Assembly (NCBI RefSeq): GCF_900106845.1
Contig: NZ_LT629850.1
Coordinates: forward strand, 472,686 to 536,685
Reading direction: 5' to 3'
Length of the DNA: 64,000 bases
Source of the DNA: Romboutsia timonensis
GTDB taxonomy: Bacteria > Bacillota > Clostridia > Peptostreptococcales > Peptostreptococcaceae
This document shows positions 62,999 through 64,000 of this stretch, one piece after another (within the stretch, counting starts at the first letter, position 1; the number at the start of each line of letters is the position of its first letter). The translations under genes were made by a program, and so were the position numbers. The notes beneath the pieces are model-generated. The model had not been told where the DNA came from, ran no database searches, and saw nothing but the letters and a program-made list of their open reading frames with translations.

Positions 62999-63915
62999 TT
63001 AGCTATAGAATCATAATTTCCTATCAATTTATTTATTAGAAATGAAATATTATGTCCTAATACTTTTATTGATATTCTTGTTATAAATCCAAGCATTGAT
63101 TTACTTTTTACTTTATTTAGGTTTAATTGTTCTGTTAATTGAGAAAAGCTAGTTTCTATTCTCCTTCTAACTTTAAATATTAATTGTCTTATTTGTTTTG
63201 GATAGTTATCTTTACTATTTCCTCTTTTTAAAAATAGTAAATTTATATCTTTTTCAGTTTTTAACTCAAGCGTTAGCCTTTTGTTAATGTAACCTTTATC
63301 TCCTATAATAGAAATTGAATTATATTTGGCACATAAATCCCATACTGCATTTCTATCATCAACATTTGCAGGTGTTATAACATAGTCAGTTAAGAAACCA
63401 TCTACTGTAGTAAGTGCGTGAAACTTAAATCCAAAATAGGTTTGTTTTTTTGATGGACATACTCCATAAGAGGCTTCGCCTTTAAAACATTTACTGAAAT
63501 GTGCCCTGCCAAACTCACAAACTGGAATCGGCATACTATCTATAACTCTTATATTATTCGAATAAGATTGAATATACAATGAAATATACTCTCTTATTTC
63601 ATTAATTACAGAATGTAAATTTCGTTTTGTCCTATTAAATCTAGTTCTATCTCCTAACTTTGGAAATAGTTTTGAATATTCTCTACTCAATAAGCTGAAA
63701 AATGCTTTTTCTGAATCTATAGTTAGAAGTTCACCAACTATACTTATAGTTATTATTTCGCTATCGCAAAGTTTGCTATCTTTGATATTACGTCTATTTC
63801 TAATACTTATAGGTATGATATCATTATATATATCATCGACTATTGTAAAAATTATAGTAAATAAATCCGTTAAATTTTCTACTTTCTGGATATAATAATT
63901 ATTAAGCTCCAACAT
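62974..63915 (-). CDS. IS982 family transposase
   Basis: The 313-residue DDE transposase has an N-terminal region (LFTIIFTIVDDIYNDIIP, LCDSEIITISIVGELL) and the catalytic motifs IRVIDSMPIPVCEF, KQTYFGFKFHALTT, SIIGDKGYINK and KVRRRIETSFSQLTEQL, which is the IS982 arrangement. The frame is intact. GGAGGG precedes ATG at 63915 on the minus strand. The segment from 63916 to the window end is IS leader and inverted repeat. Confidence 0.92.
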   Translation of the reverse strand: MLELNNYYIQKVENLTDLFTIIFTIVDDIYNDIIPISIRNRRNIKDSKLCDSEIITISIVGELLTIDSEKAFFSLLSREYSKLFPKLGDRTRFNRTKRNLHSVINEIREYISLYIQSYSNNIRVIDSMPIPVCEFGRAHFSKCFKGEASYGVCPSKKQTYFGFKFHALTTVDGFLTDYVITPANVDDRNAVWDLCAKYNSISIIGDKGYINKRLTLELKTEKDINLLFLKRGNSKDNYPKQIRQLIFKVRRRIETSFSQLTEQLNLNKVKSKSMLGFITRISIKVLGHNISFLINKLIGNYDSIAKIKSLVFG

Positions 63916-64000
63916 TGTAGTAACCCTCCTTTAGATTGGTGATAATCTTAGGGTACTATATTTGTTGGAGTTTTATTATTGTAAAATTTAACTAGCACAA

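Larger units (their letters stand above)
62889..64000 (-). mobile_element. IS982-family insertion sequence, about 1.11 kb, reaching the window end
   Basis: TTGTGCTAGTT (62889-62899) is matched by the complement AACTAGCACAA at 63990-64000, the last bases of the window. These 11-bp inverted repeats bracket one transposase gene. Target duplications cannot be checked because the right flank is not in the window. The left end lies inside the DUF523-DUF1722 gene. Confidence 0.75.

Overview
The window is AT-rich chromosomal DNA from a spore-forming low-GC Firmicute. Gene content and order best fit the Peptostreptococcaceae branch of the Clostridia (Clostridioides, Paraclostridium or Romboutsia relatives). 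The basis is a T-box in front of alaS, an alaS / ireB / ruvX / DUF1292 / fur / RNase J run, a small spore-protein-like gene beside a DacF-type carboxypeptidase, gerW (ytfJ), Cse60, PolC, and the rimP-nusA-ylxR-ylxQ-infB-rbfA cluster. The genus assignment is inference from remembered synteny, not from a search. I saw no rRNA or tRNA gene, CRISPR array or prophage.

Layout. 1-9.3 kb: the 3' part of mnmA, a tRNA-Ala-responsive T-box controlling alaS, then ireB, a large polytopic membrane protein, ruvX, a DUF1292 protein, an LCP cell-wall ligase and fur. 9.3-17.8 kb: a DUF457 membrane protein (minus strand), RNase J, ylbF, DUF503, a flavin reductase-like protein, a spore-protein-like gene, a DacF-type carboxypeptidase and a GNAT acetyltransferase, then a complete IS1182-family element flanked by a 28-bp hairpin duplication. 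17.1-21.7 kb: a site-2-protease-like gene, scpA and scpB, then an IS3-family element that separates them from DUF2953 and gerW. 21.8-30 kb is the most accessory stretch: MarR, a YwaF-like membrane protein, an unusual pair of redox proteins, a second GNAT paralogue, a 0.8-kb gene-free region that appears to encode a structured RNA with its own terminator, a five-SH3 autolysin and an orphan HExxH protein.

30-62 kb is conserved information-processing DNA: polC, a lipoprotein, a Cse60-like gene, the rimP-to-ribF operon, rpsO, a DegV protein, pnp, asnB, a tiny hydrophobic ORF, ylxY, an M16 peptidase, ymxH, tepA, ftsK/spoIIIE, mnmH, rimO, pgsA, recA and rny. At 62-64 kb a DUF523-DUF1722 gene is interrupted by an IS982-family element whose outer end coincides with the window end.

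The genes group into translation and RNA metabolism (MnmA, AlaS, RimP, IF-2, RbfA, TruB, S15, RimO, MnmH, RNases J and Y, PNPase), chromosome maintenance (ScpAB, PolC, FtsK, RecA) and cell wall or sporulation (LCP, DacF, autolysin, YlxY, GerW, Cse60, spore protein). Three IS elements of three different families, all with the transposase on the minus strand, are the main disturbance of this backbone. The best candidates for something undescribed are the structured RNA at about 26.53-26.73 kb, the GC-rich hairpin at 6.75 kb and the degenerate PyrK-like/FAD oxidoreductase pair at 23.4-25.6 kb.
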